Positions 43,650 to 52,177 are shown, counted from the stretch's first letter. The stretch is 64,000 nt of DNA from Cellvibrio sp. UBA7671 (GCA_002483145.1 DLHJ01000016.1:310001-374000), one strand, 5' to 3'. A program made the numbers and translations. Notes: a model not told the origin generated them from the sequence alone.

Positions 43650-44462
43650 ATGACGATTTTCGGCGCATCACAACAACAAAAACACTCGCGCATCTCTTCG
43701 TTGATCGGGCGTCTGTTCGCGAGTTGTTTACTGCTGGCGGGGCAACCGGTTCTGGCGCAGGGTTGGTTCAGTAATTGGTTTGTTGCGCAAGAGCCACTAC
43801 AGGTCAGCGTTGATGAGGCATTTATCAATGTCTACTCCGGCCCGGGGCGCGGCTATCCGATTTTCCATGTAGTCGAGCGCGAAGAAATTATCACCCTGTT
43901 AAAAAGCCGCACTGAATGGATCAAAATTAAAACCAGGCGTGGCATTGTCGGCTGGATCAAGCGCGACGATATGGAATTCACCCTCGCGCTTGATGGCAGC
44001 AAACCAGAATTTCCTGATAGCAAACAAGCTGATTATTTGGTTGATCGGTTTGAAATGGGGGCGGCTTATGGCGATTTTGCCGGTGCCGATAGCCTGACCA
44101 TGAATATAGGGTATCGCTTCACCAAAAATTTATCTGCGGAGTTGCGCTACGCCGAAAATACCGGGCAGTTTTCTGACAGCCAAATTATTGCCGGCGGTAT
44201 TTTATTCCAGCCATTTCCAGAGCTGCGCGCATCACCTTTTTTAAGTATCGGTGGTGGCACTATCAACACCTATCCCAGTTCAACACTGGTGCAAACGGAA
44301 GATCGTGAAGACAATTTATTGCAGGCCAGTTTGGGCACTTACGTCCATATTACTGGCCGTTTTTTTCTGCGGGTGGAATACACCAATCACTACATAATCA
44401 CCAGCCGCAATACCAATGACGAGGTTAATGAATGGAAAGTTGGATTCAACGTCTTTTTCTAA
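43650..44462 (+). CDS. SH3-domain outer-membrane beta-barrel protein
   Basis: A 270-aa exported protein with signal peptide ending 'QPVLAQ'. A bacterial SH3 domain (about 52-110, 'INVYSGPGRGYPIFHVVER' core and 'GWIKRDD') is followed by a small barrel (about 125-270). The barrel has alternating hydrophobic strands ('AELRYAENTGQF', 'LRVEYTNHYIIT') and a terminal Phe-Phe, as in OmpA/OmpW-size barrels. The SH3 part may bind peptidoglycan. It starts 6 nt after the propeller gene and overlaps the next gene by 31 bp. Confidence 0.72.
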   Translation: MTIFGASQQQKHSRISSLIGRLFASCLLLAGQPVLAQGWFSNWFVAQEPLQVSVDEAFINVYSGPGRGYPIFHVVEREEIITLLKSRTEWIKIKTRRGIVGWIKRDDMEFTLALDGSKPEFPDSKQADYLVDRFEMGAAYGDFAGADSLTMNIGYRFTKNLSAELRYAENTGQFSDSQIIAGGILFQPFPELRASPFLSIGGGTINTYPSSTLVQTEDREDNLLQASLGTYVHITGRFFLRVEYTNHYIITSRNTNDEVNEWKVGFNVFF

Positions 44463-45097
44463 GCGCACTGCTACTGGGTTTAACTGGTATTAACAGCAGT
44501 GCTTACGCGCAGGATGACGGCTCCAGTGATGACGATGAGTTGGAGCAAATCATTACTCCCGATATCAAGCGCCGTACAATTAAAGAAGATGATCTGGACA
44601 GTGAAAACTTTGAAATGGGCATCTTTTATGGGCTGCTTAGTGTTGAAGATTTCGGTACCAACGATGTAGTGGGAATTACATTTGCCTACCACATCACGGA
44701 GGACTTTTTTGTTGAAGCGGCTTACGGTATGAGCAAAACCGAAAAAACCAGCTATGAGTTATTGAGTGGCGGTGTGGAGTTGCTTACCGATGATGAGCGC
44801 GATTTGAGTTATTACAATATTTCACTCGGCTACAATTTTTTGCACGGACAGGTTTTTATTTCTGACAAGTGGACCTTCAATAATCATTTCTACATAGTTG
44901 CCGGTGCAGGCAATACCGATTTTGCTGCGAAGGATTATTTCACTACCAATTTCGGTGCCGGCCTGCGTTTTTATACTACCGATTGGTTGGCGTTGGATTT
45001 AAGTATGCGCGGCCACAGCTTTACACATGAATTGTTTGGTGAAAGTAAAACCATTACCAATCTCGAATCGCGTTTGGGATTGTCGTTATTTTTCTAG
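44432..45097 (+). CDS. Small outer-membrane beta-barrel protein
   Basis: A 221-aa exported protein with signal peptide ending 'SSAYAQ' and an acidic N-terminal stretch ('DDGSSDDDELEQ'). An eight-strand-size barrel ends in 'LGLSLFF'. The sequence 'FEMGIFYGLLSVEDFGTNDVVG' parallels 'FEMGAAYGDFAGADS' in the preceding protein, so the two barrels are likely paralogues. The reading frames overlap by 31 bp, which makes coupled translation likely. Confidence 0.72.
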   Translation: MESWIQRLFLSALLLGLTGINSSAYAQDDGSSDDDELEQIITPDIKRRTIKEDDLDSENFEMGIFYGLLSVEDFGTNDVVGITFAYHITEDFFVEAAYGMSKTEKTSYELLSGGVELLTDDERDLSYYNISLGYNFLHGQVFISDKWTFNNHFYIVAGAGNTDFAAKDYFTTNFGAGLRFYTTDWLALDLSMRGHSFTHELFGESKTITNLESRLGLSLFF

Positions 45098-45120
45098 CGT
45101 TAATTGTTGGAGTTAGTGAT

Positions 45121-45624
45121 ATGTCACTGCAAAAATTTGTATCCAAAAAAATACTGGGGTTAGGGGTAATGCTCGCTGCAGGCCTCTTCGCGGTTAACGC
45201 CAGCGCAGACGCCGCGCCCGATTTCACCCTGCCCAGCAGCACCGGTGAAAATGTGCGTTTGGCTGAGCAGCGTGGGCAGGTGGTGATGTTGAATTTCTGG
45301 GCGTCCTGGTGTGGCCCTTGCCGCAAGGAAATGCCATTGCTGGATGAAATGTCCAAGCGCTACAGCGCAGCCGGTTTTGTGCTCTACGGTGTAAATGTAG
45401 AAGAGGACAATACCGATGCAAAAAAATTAATTAAAGAATTAGGCGTGAGCTTTCCGATTCTGTATGACACAGAAAGTAAAGCCAGCAGTTTGTATAATGT
45501 CGATGCTATGCCGACTACTGTGGTGATTGATAAAAAAGGTGAGATCCGCTTCGTCAACCGCGGTTACAAAGCGGGTGATGAAAACAAATACCGCGACCAA
45601 ATCCGCGAGCTGATCAAAGAATGA
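45121..45624 (+). CDS. TlpA-like periplasmic thioredoxin
   Basis: A 167-aa protein with a signal peptide (ending 'VNASA') and a thioredoxin fold of the TlpA/ResA/AhpC-TSA group. The active site is WCGPC (63-67) and the cis-Pro loop is in 'DAMPTTVVID'. ResA- and TlpA-type proteins reduce cysteines of apocytochromes or copper-site proteins in the periplasm. Encoded among haem lipoproteins and before a Cys-tailed DUF4266 protein, it probably keeps the Cys of its neighbours reduced. This is an inference. Its end overlaps the next start by 4 nt. Confidence 0.88.
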   Translation: MSLQKFVSKKILGLGVMLAAGLFAVNASADAAPDFTLPSSTGENVRLAEQRGQVVMLNFWASWCGPCRKEMPLLDEMSKRYSAAGFVLYGVNVEEDNTDAKKLIKELGVSFPILYDTESKASSLYNVDAMPTTVVIDKKGEIRFVNRGYKAGDENKYRDQIRELIKE

Positions 45625-45845
45625 TACTTCGCCGCCTGCTTTTTATTGTGCTGCTGTTTAGCATCGCCGCCTGTAGTCCCATCAAGCCTTGGGTAAAACC
45701 TTATGAACGGCAAAAAATCGCCGATGAAATCATGAGCTTTGAACGCAACCCCATCGCCGATTCTTACTTGCATCACGTCTACGATGCACGCGAAGCGGCG
45801 CGCGGTGGCGATGGTGCATCGGGAGGTGGCTGTGGTTGTAATTAA
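45621..45845 (+). CDS. DUF4266 lipoprotein with Gly/Cys tail
   Basis: A 74-aa lipoprotein with lipobox 'IAAC' (Cys18), then 'KPWVKPYERQKIADEIMSF' (the DUF4266 core) and a C-terminal tail 'GGDGASGGGCGCN'. DUF4266 genes regularly accompany DUF3570 and thioredoxin genes, often with an ApbE flavin transferase. ApbE is absent here. The CxC tail may bind metal or form a disulfide handled by the upstream thioredoxin. The DNA for the tail contains GGGAGG, which serves as the ribosome site of the following overlapping gene. Confidence 0.8.
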   Translation: MILRRLLFIVLLFSIAACSPIKPWVKPYERQKIADEIMSFERNPIADSYLHHVYDAREAARGGDGASGGGCGCN

Positions 45846-46992
45846 CCGTTTACTGTTATTGGTGTTGACGCTGGCGAGTAGTTTTTTACAGGCCGCGGTT
45901 TTGCCTGATGAGCGCATTGATGTGCTTTATCACGGTTACGATGGTGGCGGTGCGGAAATTAATGGCCCTTCAATTTTAGTGCGCAAAAATCTTGGTGCAT
46001 CGGTATCGGTTGCTGCGAATTATTATGTGGATATGGTGAGCAGTGCATCGATTGACGTGCAAGCTACTGCCAGCCCCTACAGTGAAGAGCGCAAAGAAAA
46101 TGGCATTAGCGGTCAATACCTGATTGATCGCTCCACGATAAGTTTGGGTTATACCAGTAGTAAAGAAAATGATTACGATGCATCGACTTACACCTTTGGT
46201 ATCGACCAGAGTTTTTTTGGCGATTTAACTACGCTCGGTTTTGGCGTTAGTTTTGGTGAAGATGTTGTTGGCCAAAATACTGACCCAACTTATGAACGCA
46301 ACTTGGAGCGGCGGAAATACAGTGTCAATGCTTCGCAAATTGTGACAAAAAATTTATTGGCTTCGTTCAGTTTTGACAGTGTCAGCGATCAATGTCTTGA
46401 TCTCACTCAGGATGAAAGTTGCTTGAATAACCCCTACCGCTCGGTGCGCTATTTAAGTGGCACGGGGGGGTATCTCTATCAATCAGAACTTTATCCACAT
46501 ACACGCAATAGCGATGCATTCGGTTTGCGAGCGATATATTACTTGCCCTATCGCGCGTCAATACGAGCTGAAGTGCGCCAATTTTCCGATAGCTGGGGTA
46601 TTGATGCGGATAACTTTGAATTGCGCTATTTACACCCTTATCGCGAGCAATGGCTATTTGAAGTTAAATATCGGATGTATAAACAAACGGGCGCCGATTT
46701 TTACTCGGATTTATTTCCTTATCGCGATGCGCAAAACTTTTTGGCACGCGATAAAGAGTTAAGCCCGTTTTCATCGACTACGATTGGCTTGGGAGTAACC
46801 TATAAAGTTCCGGCAGGAGTGATTCCCTGGTTTGAAAAAAGTACGGTTAATCTTAACTGGGATAAATTCGATATCGACTACGATGACTTCCGTGATGCGC
46901 GTGTATCGCCTACTGAATATGCTGCCGGTGAAGAGCCGCTCTACAGTTTGCAGGCCGACGTAATTCGCTTTTACCTGTCCTTCTGGTTCTAA
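45832..46992 (+). CDS. DUF3570 outer-membrane barrel-like protein
   Basis: A 386-aa exported protein. I chose GTG 45832 (GGGAGG six nt upstream), which gives a clean signal peptide ending 'FLQAAV'. ATG 45811 is the alternative. The mature part is a run of amphipathic beta strands typical of an outer-membrane barrel and ends in 'RFYLSFWF' with a terminal Phe. 'ERIDVLYHGYDGGGAEINGPS' (core quoted) is the conserved DUF3570 N-terminus. The function of the family is unknown. It closes the plus-strand operon. Confidence 0.82.
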   Translation: MVVINRLLLLVLTLASSFLQAAVLPDERIDVLYHGYDGGGAEINGPSILVRKNLGASVSVAANYYVDMVSSASIDVQATASPYSEERKENGISGQYLIDRSTISLGYTSSKENDYDASTYTFGIDQSFFGDLTTLGFGVSFGEDVVGQNTDPTYERNLERRKYSVNASQIVTKNLLASFSFDSVSDQCLDLTQDESCLNNPYRSVRYLSGTGGYLYQSELYPHTRNSDAFGLRAIYYLPYRASIRAEVRQFSDSWGIDADNFELRYLHPYREQWLFEVKYRMYKQTGADFYSDLFPYRDAQNFLARDKELSPFSSTTIGLGVTYKVPAGVIPWFEKSTVNLNWDKFDIDYDDFRDARVSPTEYAAGEEPLYSLQADVIRFYLSFWF

Positions 46993-47010
46993 TCCTGTCT
47001 CCATTGATCC

Positions 47011-47048
47011 GGCGTAAACCGTCATCCGTAGGGATGACGGTTTACGCC
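47011..47048. terminator. Strong hairpin closing the DUF3570 operon
   Basis: A perfect 17-bp stem, GGCGTAAACCGTCATCC with its complement, has loop GTAG. It lies 18 nt after the DUF3570 stop. Only TTGCTCTCT follows, so the U-tract is weak. Confidence 0.7.
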
Positions 47049-47062
47049 TTGCTCTCTATAAT
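47034..47062 (+). promoter_or_regulatory. Candidate promoter of the pigment cluster (plus strand, first operon)
   Basis: ATGACG and TATAAT are separated by 17 bp, with TATAAT followed by CCCGAA. The -35 lies inside the right arm of the preceding terminator hairpin. The start codon of the first ketosynthase is 73 nt downstream. Confidence 0.5.
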
Positions 47063-47135
47063 CCCGAATTTTTTTCGATGGGCGCTTTGTGTTGATCCCA
47101 TCCTCGTTTTTCTATTGCCAACAAGAGAGTGACTT

Positions 47136-48347
47136 GTGTCTCGAGACCAGATAATGATTGTCGATTATGACGCGACCTGCGCCGCTGGCGCGGGTATGGA
47201 TGAGATTCGCGCCGCCCTCGCCGACCAGCGCTCCGGCTTGCGTGCCAACGATTTCCCCGGCTGTGATCTACCGACCTGGATTGGTCGCGTCGCCGCCATT
47301 GATGAGTATGTTTTTACACCGGTGTTAGCGCAGTGGCAGAGCCGCAATAATGCACTCATCGCCCTGGGTTTACAGCAAGGCTCGTTGCAACAGTCGCTCG
47401 CTAAACTGGTTGAACGTTTTGGTTCAGCGCGCATCGGTGTGGTGATGGGATCCAGCACCTCCAGTATCGACCGCTCGGAAGAGGCGTATCGCCATTTGGA
47501 TGGGCTAGGCCAGTTGCCGCCTCAATTCCTGCAAGAGCAGGTATTGAATCCGCACGCACCGGGCTTGTTCGTTGCTGAGTTACTGGGGTTGGATGGTCCC
47601 AATATGACGGTCAATACCGCTTGTTCCTCCTCCGCGAAAGTCTTTGCAACCGCTGCCCGCTGGTTGCGCACCGATATTGTGGATGCGGTCTTGGTCGGCG
47701 GTGCCGATACCCTCTGCCAGAGCGTGCTTTACGGTTTCCATTCCCTGCAGTTGGTGTCCGAATCCCCCTGTCGCCCCTTTGATGGCGCGCGCGATGGGAT
47801 CAATTTGGGTGAGGCAGCCGGATTTGCGCTGCTGGTGCGTGGCGATGATGCCCAAGGCATTGAGCACACGGGTATCCACCTGAGTGGTTACGGCGAAAGC
47901 TCGGATGCGCACCATATGTCCCACCCGCATCCTGAAGGCGAGGGCGCACGTTTGGCAATTGAGCAGGCGCTGGAACAGGCGGGTTTGGCACCGGCGCAAA
48001 TCGACTACATCAACCTGCATGGCACCGCCAGCCGCGCCAATGACCATATTGAAGGCAATCTGGTTGGCACCATGTTTCCTGCGTCCACGCTGGTCAGTTC
48101 CACCAAAGGCTGGACGGGACACACGCTGGGCGCTGCAGGAATCCTCGAATCCATTTTTGCGCTGGAGGCGCTATCGTCCGGCGTAGTTCCGGGTACGCTG
48201 AACCTTGCAAAGGTTGACCCCGAGATAGCAATCAAGATGACAGCTGCAAATCAAACGGCAGACTTAACCCATGTGATGAGTAACTCTTTCGGGTTTGGGG
48301 GTAACAACGCTTGTCTGATTTTTAGCCGTATTGGGGTGCAAGCATGA
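47136..48347 (+). CDS. Beta-ketoacyl synthase of the aryl polyene cluster
   Basis: A 403-aa FabB/FabF-type condensing enzyme starting at GTG 47136 (ribosome site AGAGAG). The catalytic triad is complete: Cys near 163 in 'NTACSSSAK', His near 295 in 'HGTASRAND', and Lys/His in 'KGWTGHTLGAAG'. The terminal 'SNSFGFGGNNACLIF' is also standard. It probably elongates the polyene with malonyl-ACP, like ApeO/ApeR, together with the chain-length factor encoded next. The overlap with the next gene (ATGA) implies coupling. Confidence 0.88.
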   Translation: MSRDQIMIVDYDATCAAGAGMDEIRAALADQRSGLRANDFPGCDLPTWIGRVAAIDEYVFTPVLAQWQSRNNALIALGLQQGSLQQSLAKLVERFGSARIGVVMGSSTSSIDRSEEAYRHLDGLGQLPPQFLQEQVLNPHAPGLFVAELLGLDGPNMTVNTACSSSAKVFATAARWLRTDIVDAVLVGGADTLCQSVLYGFHSLQLVSESPCRPFDGARDGINLGEAAGFALLVRGDDAQGIEHTGIHLSGYGESSDAHHMSHPHPEGEGARLAIEQALEQAGLAPAQIDYINLHGTASRANDHIEGNLVGTMFPASTLVSSTKGWTGHTLGAAGILESIFALEALSSGVVPGTLNLAKVDPEIAIKMTAANQTADLTHVMSNSFGFGGNNACLIFSRIGVQA

Positions 48348-49162
48348 GCCAGGCAAAAATGACCGTGGACTTGGTTAGCATTGGCGCTTGGGGGCCAGCG
48401 TTCAATAATTGGCCTGAGCTGCAGGCGCTGTTTGCCAATCCAGCGATTGGCGATGATTTACAGTGGGCAACCCAAGTGCCTAAACCAGAAATTATCCCCG
48501 CTAACGAACGCCGTCGTGCGCCGCTACCGGTGCGCGCCGCTGTTGAAGTGAGCTGGCAGGCTTTGCAACAATCCGGTTTGGCATCCAGCGATGTGGCCTG
48601 CGTATTTGGCTCCGGTTTGGGCGATACCGAGATTACCGACTATATGTGTCGGGTGCTCACCACCGCCGAAAAGCAGTTATCGCCGACGAAATTCCACAAT
48701 TCGGTACACAACGCTGCGGCGGGCTACTGGACGATCAGTACTGGCTGTATGAAATCCGCCAACTCCATTGCGGCCTATCAAAATACCGCCGGGTTGTCGC
48801 TGCTGGAAGCGATTATCCAGTGTCAGCAGCATCAGGAGCCCGTGTTGATAACCCTGTTTGATACCGCCGCCCATGATGCCTATCGCCAGATTTTCGCCTG
48901 CGAACATAGCTTTGCAGCCGCGCTGCTGGTTGTGCCTGCTGGCTCGGCAGCCTCTCCTGTAGCGCGCTTGACCATGGGTGATGATTCCGCCGCAACACCA
49001 ACTGCTCCTGTGTTCCCCCATGAGCTGTTGGGCAATTTGTACCGCGATAACCCTGCCGCTAAAGTGCTGGGGCTGCTGCAACAACTGGCCGCAAAAAAGA
49101 CGGGGCAGAGCAGTTTTACAATTAGCCCAGCACGCGTGCTTAATATTGATGTGAGTTTTTAG
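48344..49162 (+). CDS. Ketosynthase chain-length factor (Ketoacyl-synt_2 family)
   Basis: A 272-aa protein of the Ketoacyl-synt_2 family (ApeC-like). It resembles the N-terminal half of a ketosynthase ('PLPVRAAVEVSWQAL', 'VFGSGLGDTEITDYMCR' and 'HNSVHNAAAGYWTI'). The normal active-site Cys position has a non-catalytic context, 'AAGYWTISTG'. In aryl polyene loci the partner forms a heterodimer with the ketosynthase and sets chain length. It overlaps the ketosynthase gene by 4 nt, as expected for a stoichiometric pair. Confidence 0.85.
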   Translation: MSQAKMTVDLVSIGAWGPAFNNWPELQALFANPAIGDDLQWATQVPKPEIIPANERRRAPLPVRAAVEVSWQALQQSGLASSDVACVFGSGLGDTEITDYMCRVLTTAEKQLSPTKFHNSVHNAAAGYWTISTGCMKSANSIAAYQNTAGLSLLEAIIQCQQHQEPVLITLFDTAAHDAYRQIFACEHSFAAALLVVPAGSAASPVARLTMGDDSAATPTAPVFPHELLGNLYRDNPAAKVLGLLQQLAAKKTGQSSFTISPARVLNIDVSF

Positions 49163-49165
49163 GTG

Positions 49166-50770
49166 ATGATTCAAAACCTGTCTTATTGGGACGTGATTAT
49201 TGCCGGCGGCGGTCTGGCCGGTTTGGGCCTGGCCAAGCAGCTAAAACAGGCGAATCCCGAATTGGCCATAGTCGTGGTGGAAAAGCAGGGCTTTCCGCGC
49301 CCGCGCGCGATTGCCAAAGTCGGCGAATCCACGGTGGAAATTGGTTCGCACTACCTATCGCATCACTTGGGACTGATGCAGCACCTAAAAGCCAATCACC
49401 TCAAAAAGTTCGGTATCCGTATCTTCTTTGGTGCGCCAGCCGATGACTTTGCCCAACAGGACGAGCTGGGCGCCAGCCAAACCTTTGGTATTCCTACCTA
49501 CCAAATCGACCGTGGCGATATCGAAAATCACATTGCCGATGAGGTGCGCGAACTTGGCGTCAGCCTGATCGACAATGCCGATATCCTGCAGCTGGACATC
49601 AAGGCTGAAACTGGTTCAGCGCAGGACAAACAACTGGTGATTCGCACCGCCGGCGGCGAGCAAACCCTAATCGGCAACTGGATGGTCGATACTGCCGGGC
49701 GCGCCGGTTTGTTGAAAAACCATCTGAATCTCGCCGCTAAAAACGAACATAAATCCAACGCTATCTGGTTTCGGGTAGACCGAAAAATCACCCTGGACGA
49801 CTGGTGCGCCAGCCCCGAATGGCACGCCCGCTGTATGCCGGAAGGGCGTCGCTGGCTAAGCACCAACCATTTGGTCGGGCCGGGTTACTGGGTGTGGATT
49901 ATCCCGCTCGCCTCGGGTGTGACCAGTATCGGCATTGTGATGGACAATATAGCCTTTGATGCTGCTGCAATTAGCGACCAAACCTCCGCTATGACTTGGC
50001 TGGCGCAGCATCAACCGCGCTGTGCAGCAGCGATTGGCGATGCCAGGTTCCTCGATTTTGTGGTGCTACAGGATTATTCCTACGACTGCAAACAACTGTT
50101 TAGCGACCAGCGTTGGGCGGTGGCAGGCGAAGCCGGTGTTTTTGCCGATCCGTTTTATTCACCGGGTAGCGATTTTATTGCCTTCGCCAATGGCTTTATT
50201 TGTTCGCTGATCACCGCCGAGCGGCGTGGGCAGGACATCCGCGTGCAAGCAGTTGTCTATGAGCGCCTGCTGCGGTCCATCTATCAAAACACCTTGTCGC
50301 TCTACACTGGTCAATACGGTGGTTTTGGTGACCGGGTGATGATGGGCTTAAAACTCCTGTGGGATTACAGCTACTACTGGGGCGTGCTCTCGCTGCTGTA
50401 TTTCCGCAGTGCCCTCTGCGACTTCGAACGCATTCGCCCACTTGCAGGCGAGTTGCACAAGGCGCAGCAACTGAACCAATCGATCCAAGCCCTGTTCCGC
50501 CAACGCGCCGAGCGCCGCTTGCAGCTGCCCAATCGCGGGGTGTTTATGGATCAATACCAAATTCCCTGCCTGCAATTTTTTAACAAGGTATTGATGGAAG
50601 ACCCCAAGCTCCCGCTCGCCGACGAGCTGGCGCGTAATATGGCGCAAGTCGAACAAGTGGCCGAAGCGGTGCGGGATATGTTGGGGGAAATGCCCAGTCT
50701 TGACATTAGCGCTGCCGAGCGCGAGTTGTTGGGTGACTATCGGTTGAAGATATTAGGGAATGGCGGCTGA
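49166..50770 (+). CDS. Flavin-dependent halogenase-like enzyme
   Basis: A 534-aa FAD-binding protein. The dinucleotide fold starts 'VIIAGGGLAGLGLAK'. 'KVGESTVEIG' corresponds to the GEs/aT element of tryptophan-halogenase-type proteins. Lys80/Lys81 in 'NHLKKFGI' stand where the catalytic Lys is expected, and the halogenase signature WxWxIP is present as 'WVWIIP' (242-247). Xanthomonadin loci have a related flavoprotein, and xanthomonadins are brominated. A halogenating role on the aryl group is therefore likely, though members of this family can also act as monooxygenases. GTG 49163 is an alternative start. It lies 3 nt after the chain-length factor gene. Confidence 0.8.
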   Translation: MIQNLSYWDVIIAGGGLAGLGLAKQLKQANPELAIVVVEKQGFPRPRAIAKVGESTVEIGSHYLSHHLGLMQHLKANHLKKFGIRIFFGAPADDFAQQDELGASQTFGIPTYQIDRGDIENHIADEVRELGVSLIDNADILQLDIKAETGSAQDKQLVIRTAGGEQTLIGNWMVDTAGRAGLLKNHLNLAAKNEHKSNAIWFRVDRKITLDDWCASPEWHARCMPEGRRWLSTNHLVGPGYWVWIIPLASGVTSIGIVMDNIAFDAAAISDQTSAMTWLAQHQPRCAAAIGDARFLDFVVLQDYSYDCKQLFSDQRWAVAGEAGVFADPFYSPGSDFIAFANGFICSLITAERRGQDIRVQAVVYERLLRSIYQNTLSLYTGQYGGFGDRVMMGLKLLWDYSYYWGVLSLLYFRSALCDFERIRPLAGELHKAQQLNQSIQALFRQRAERRLQLPNRGVFMDQYQIPCLQFFNKVLMEDPKLPLADELARNMAQVEQVAEAVRDMLGEMPSLDISAAERELLGDYRLKILGNGG

Positions 50771-50789
50771 AAATTCTGGAGTGAGGCTA

Positions 50790-52160
50790 TTAACTGCGCA
50801 GCTGCTGGTAAAACGCTAGCAACTTCGTACGCGGTAATTTACCGTTATCCTCGCGTGGCAGGGCATCCACCAGTAATAGCGGGCGCGGCATAAACACCGG
50901 GTCTAAATGCTCAGCAAAACGAGCGCTGAGTTGTTGTTTGGTGATGTCTTTACCCACCACCAATGCCACTGGCCGGGTGATGGCTTGCTGGCCTGGCTCG
51001 GGCATAAATACCACACCATCCACCACGCCCGGTGTGGCCAATAAGAGTTTGTTCATTTCCTGCACCGAGCCGCGTTTACCGGCGATTTCAATCATATCGT
51101 CGCCGCGCCCGAGCAGGCGAAAGGCGCGGCCATCGCGGGTCTCGATGCGATCTTGCACCGGTTGTTGCTGTGGCAAGTGACTGCCGCGAATCACTGTTAA
51201 TTCCTCAGCAAACTCCAATCCTTCAAATAGCTGCCACACATCGCCTTGCGCCGTGCGGCGGCGCGCCATGGAACCGACTTCGCTGCAACCGTAAACCTCA
51301 ATCAGATCGCCGCCAAAGCAGTCTTCAGTCGCCCTCGCCAGCTCAGTGGATAAGGGCGCGGTGGCGCAGAGCAATTGCGCCGCTTCCGGCATGTCCACGC
51401 CACTGGATACCAATGCGCGCAGATGCACCGGTGTACTGATCAGCAAGCGCGGTGCAGGCAATTGTTGCAGGGCGTTGGCGACATCCATTGGAAATAGTGG
51501 GCGCTGATCGCTGATGCACAGGCGTGCAAACAGCGGCAGCAGGAGCGACGTCTCCAACCCCCACATATGTTGGGCGGGCACGGTCGCCAAGGCAAAACGC
51601 AGCGTATCGCGATAATCGCTGCCGAGCATTTCCTGTGCGTTCATCCGGCTGCTGGTGACAAAGGTATGCCAAGGCTTGGGATTGCCTTTGGGCTGGCCAG
51701 TGGAGCCGGAAGTAAAGGCGATGGCGGCTAGCTGGCTGGCGGGAATTTGCGGAACATCGCACTCGGGTTCGCCGCGCAAATCTATCTGATTCAGATTGAA
51801 CGCTGGGCAGGGGGCGATCAGGTTATCCAGTCCATCGTGCAGCACATAGCTGTCAGGATATTGCTCGCGCAGCAGCGCCTGGGTGGCGGGAGCGCGGTTC
51901 TGCGGTAGCAGGTTGGTTTGCCCGCGCACCAATGCGGCGCAGAAACCGAGGGTAAACAAGTAGCGGTTATCGCAGAGATTGATGGTGTAACCCGCTTCCG
52001 GCAAGTGCGCCGCGAGGCGCTTAACCTGCCCGATAAACTCATCCACACGGACGGCCACCGGTTGCACTCCCAACGCTGGCAGCAAGGTGCTGACACGGGC
52101 AACGCAATCATCGCCACGGCGTTCCAGCAGCGGCAGGTATTCCAGCTCGGCAGTGCGCAT
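50790..52160 (-). CDS. AMP-dependent acyl/aryl-ACP ligase
   Basis: A 456-aa adenylate-forming enzyme (ApeH-like). The A3 motif 'AFTSGSTGQPKGNPK' binds ATP phosphates. 'EVYGCSEVGSMA' is the A5 region, and 'RLLGRGDDMIEIAGKR' is the A7-A8 hinge. A late Lys in 'EDNGKLPRTKL' is the A10 catalytic Lys. It probably activates hydroxybenzoate made by the chorismatase and loads it on the ACP encoded 17 nt upstream. These two genes form their own minus-strand operon inside the otherwise plus-strand half of the cluster. Confidence 0.88.
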   Translation of the reverse strand: MRTAELEYLPLLERRGDDCVARVSTLLPALGVQPVAVRVDEFIGQVKRLAAHLPEAGYTINLCDNRYLFTLGFCAALVRGQTNLLPQNRAPATQALLREQYPDSYVLHDGLDNLIAPCPAFNLNQIDLRGEPECDVPQIPASQLAAIAFTSGSTGQPKGNPKPWHTFVTSSRMNAQEMLGSDYRDTLRFALATVPAQHMWGLETSLLLPLFARLCISDQRPLFPMDVANALQQLPAPRLLISTPVHLRALVSSGVDMPEAAQLLCATAPLSTELARATEDCFGGDLIEVYGCSEVGSMARRRTAQGDVWQLFEGLEFAEELTVIRGSHLPQQQPVQDRIETRDGRAFRLLGRGDDMIEIAGKRGSVQEMNKLLLATPGVVDGVVFMPEPGQQAITRPVALVVGKDITKQQLSARFAEHLDPVFMPRPLLLVDALPREDNGKLPRTKLLAFYQQLRS

Positions 52161-52177
52161 GGCGAATCCCTTAGCGC

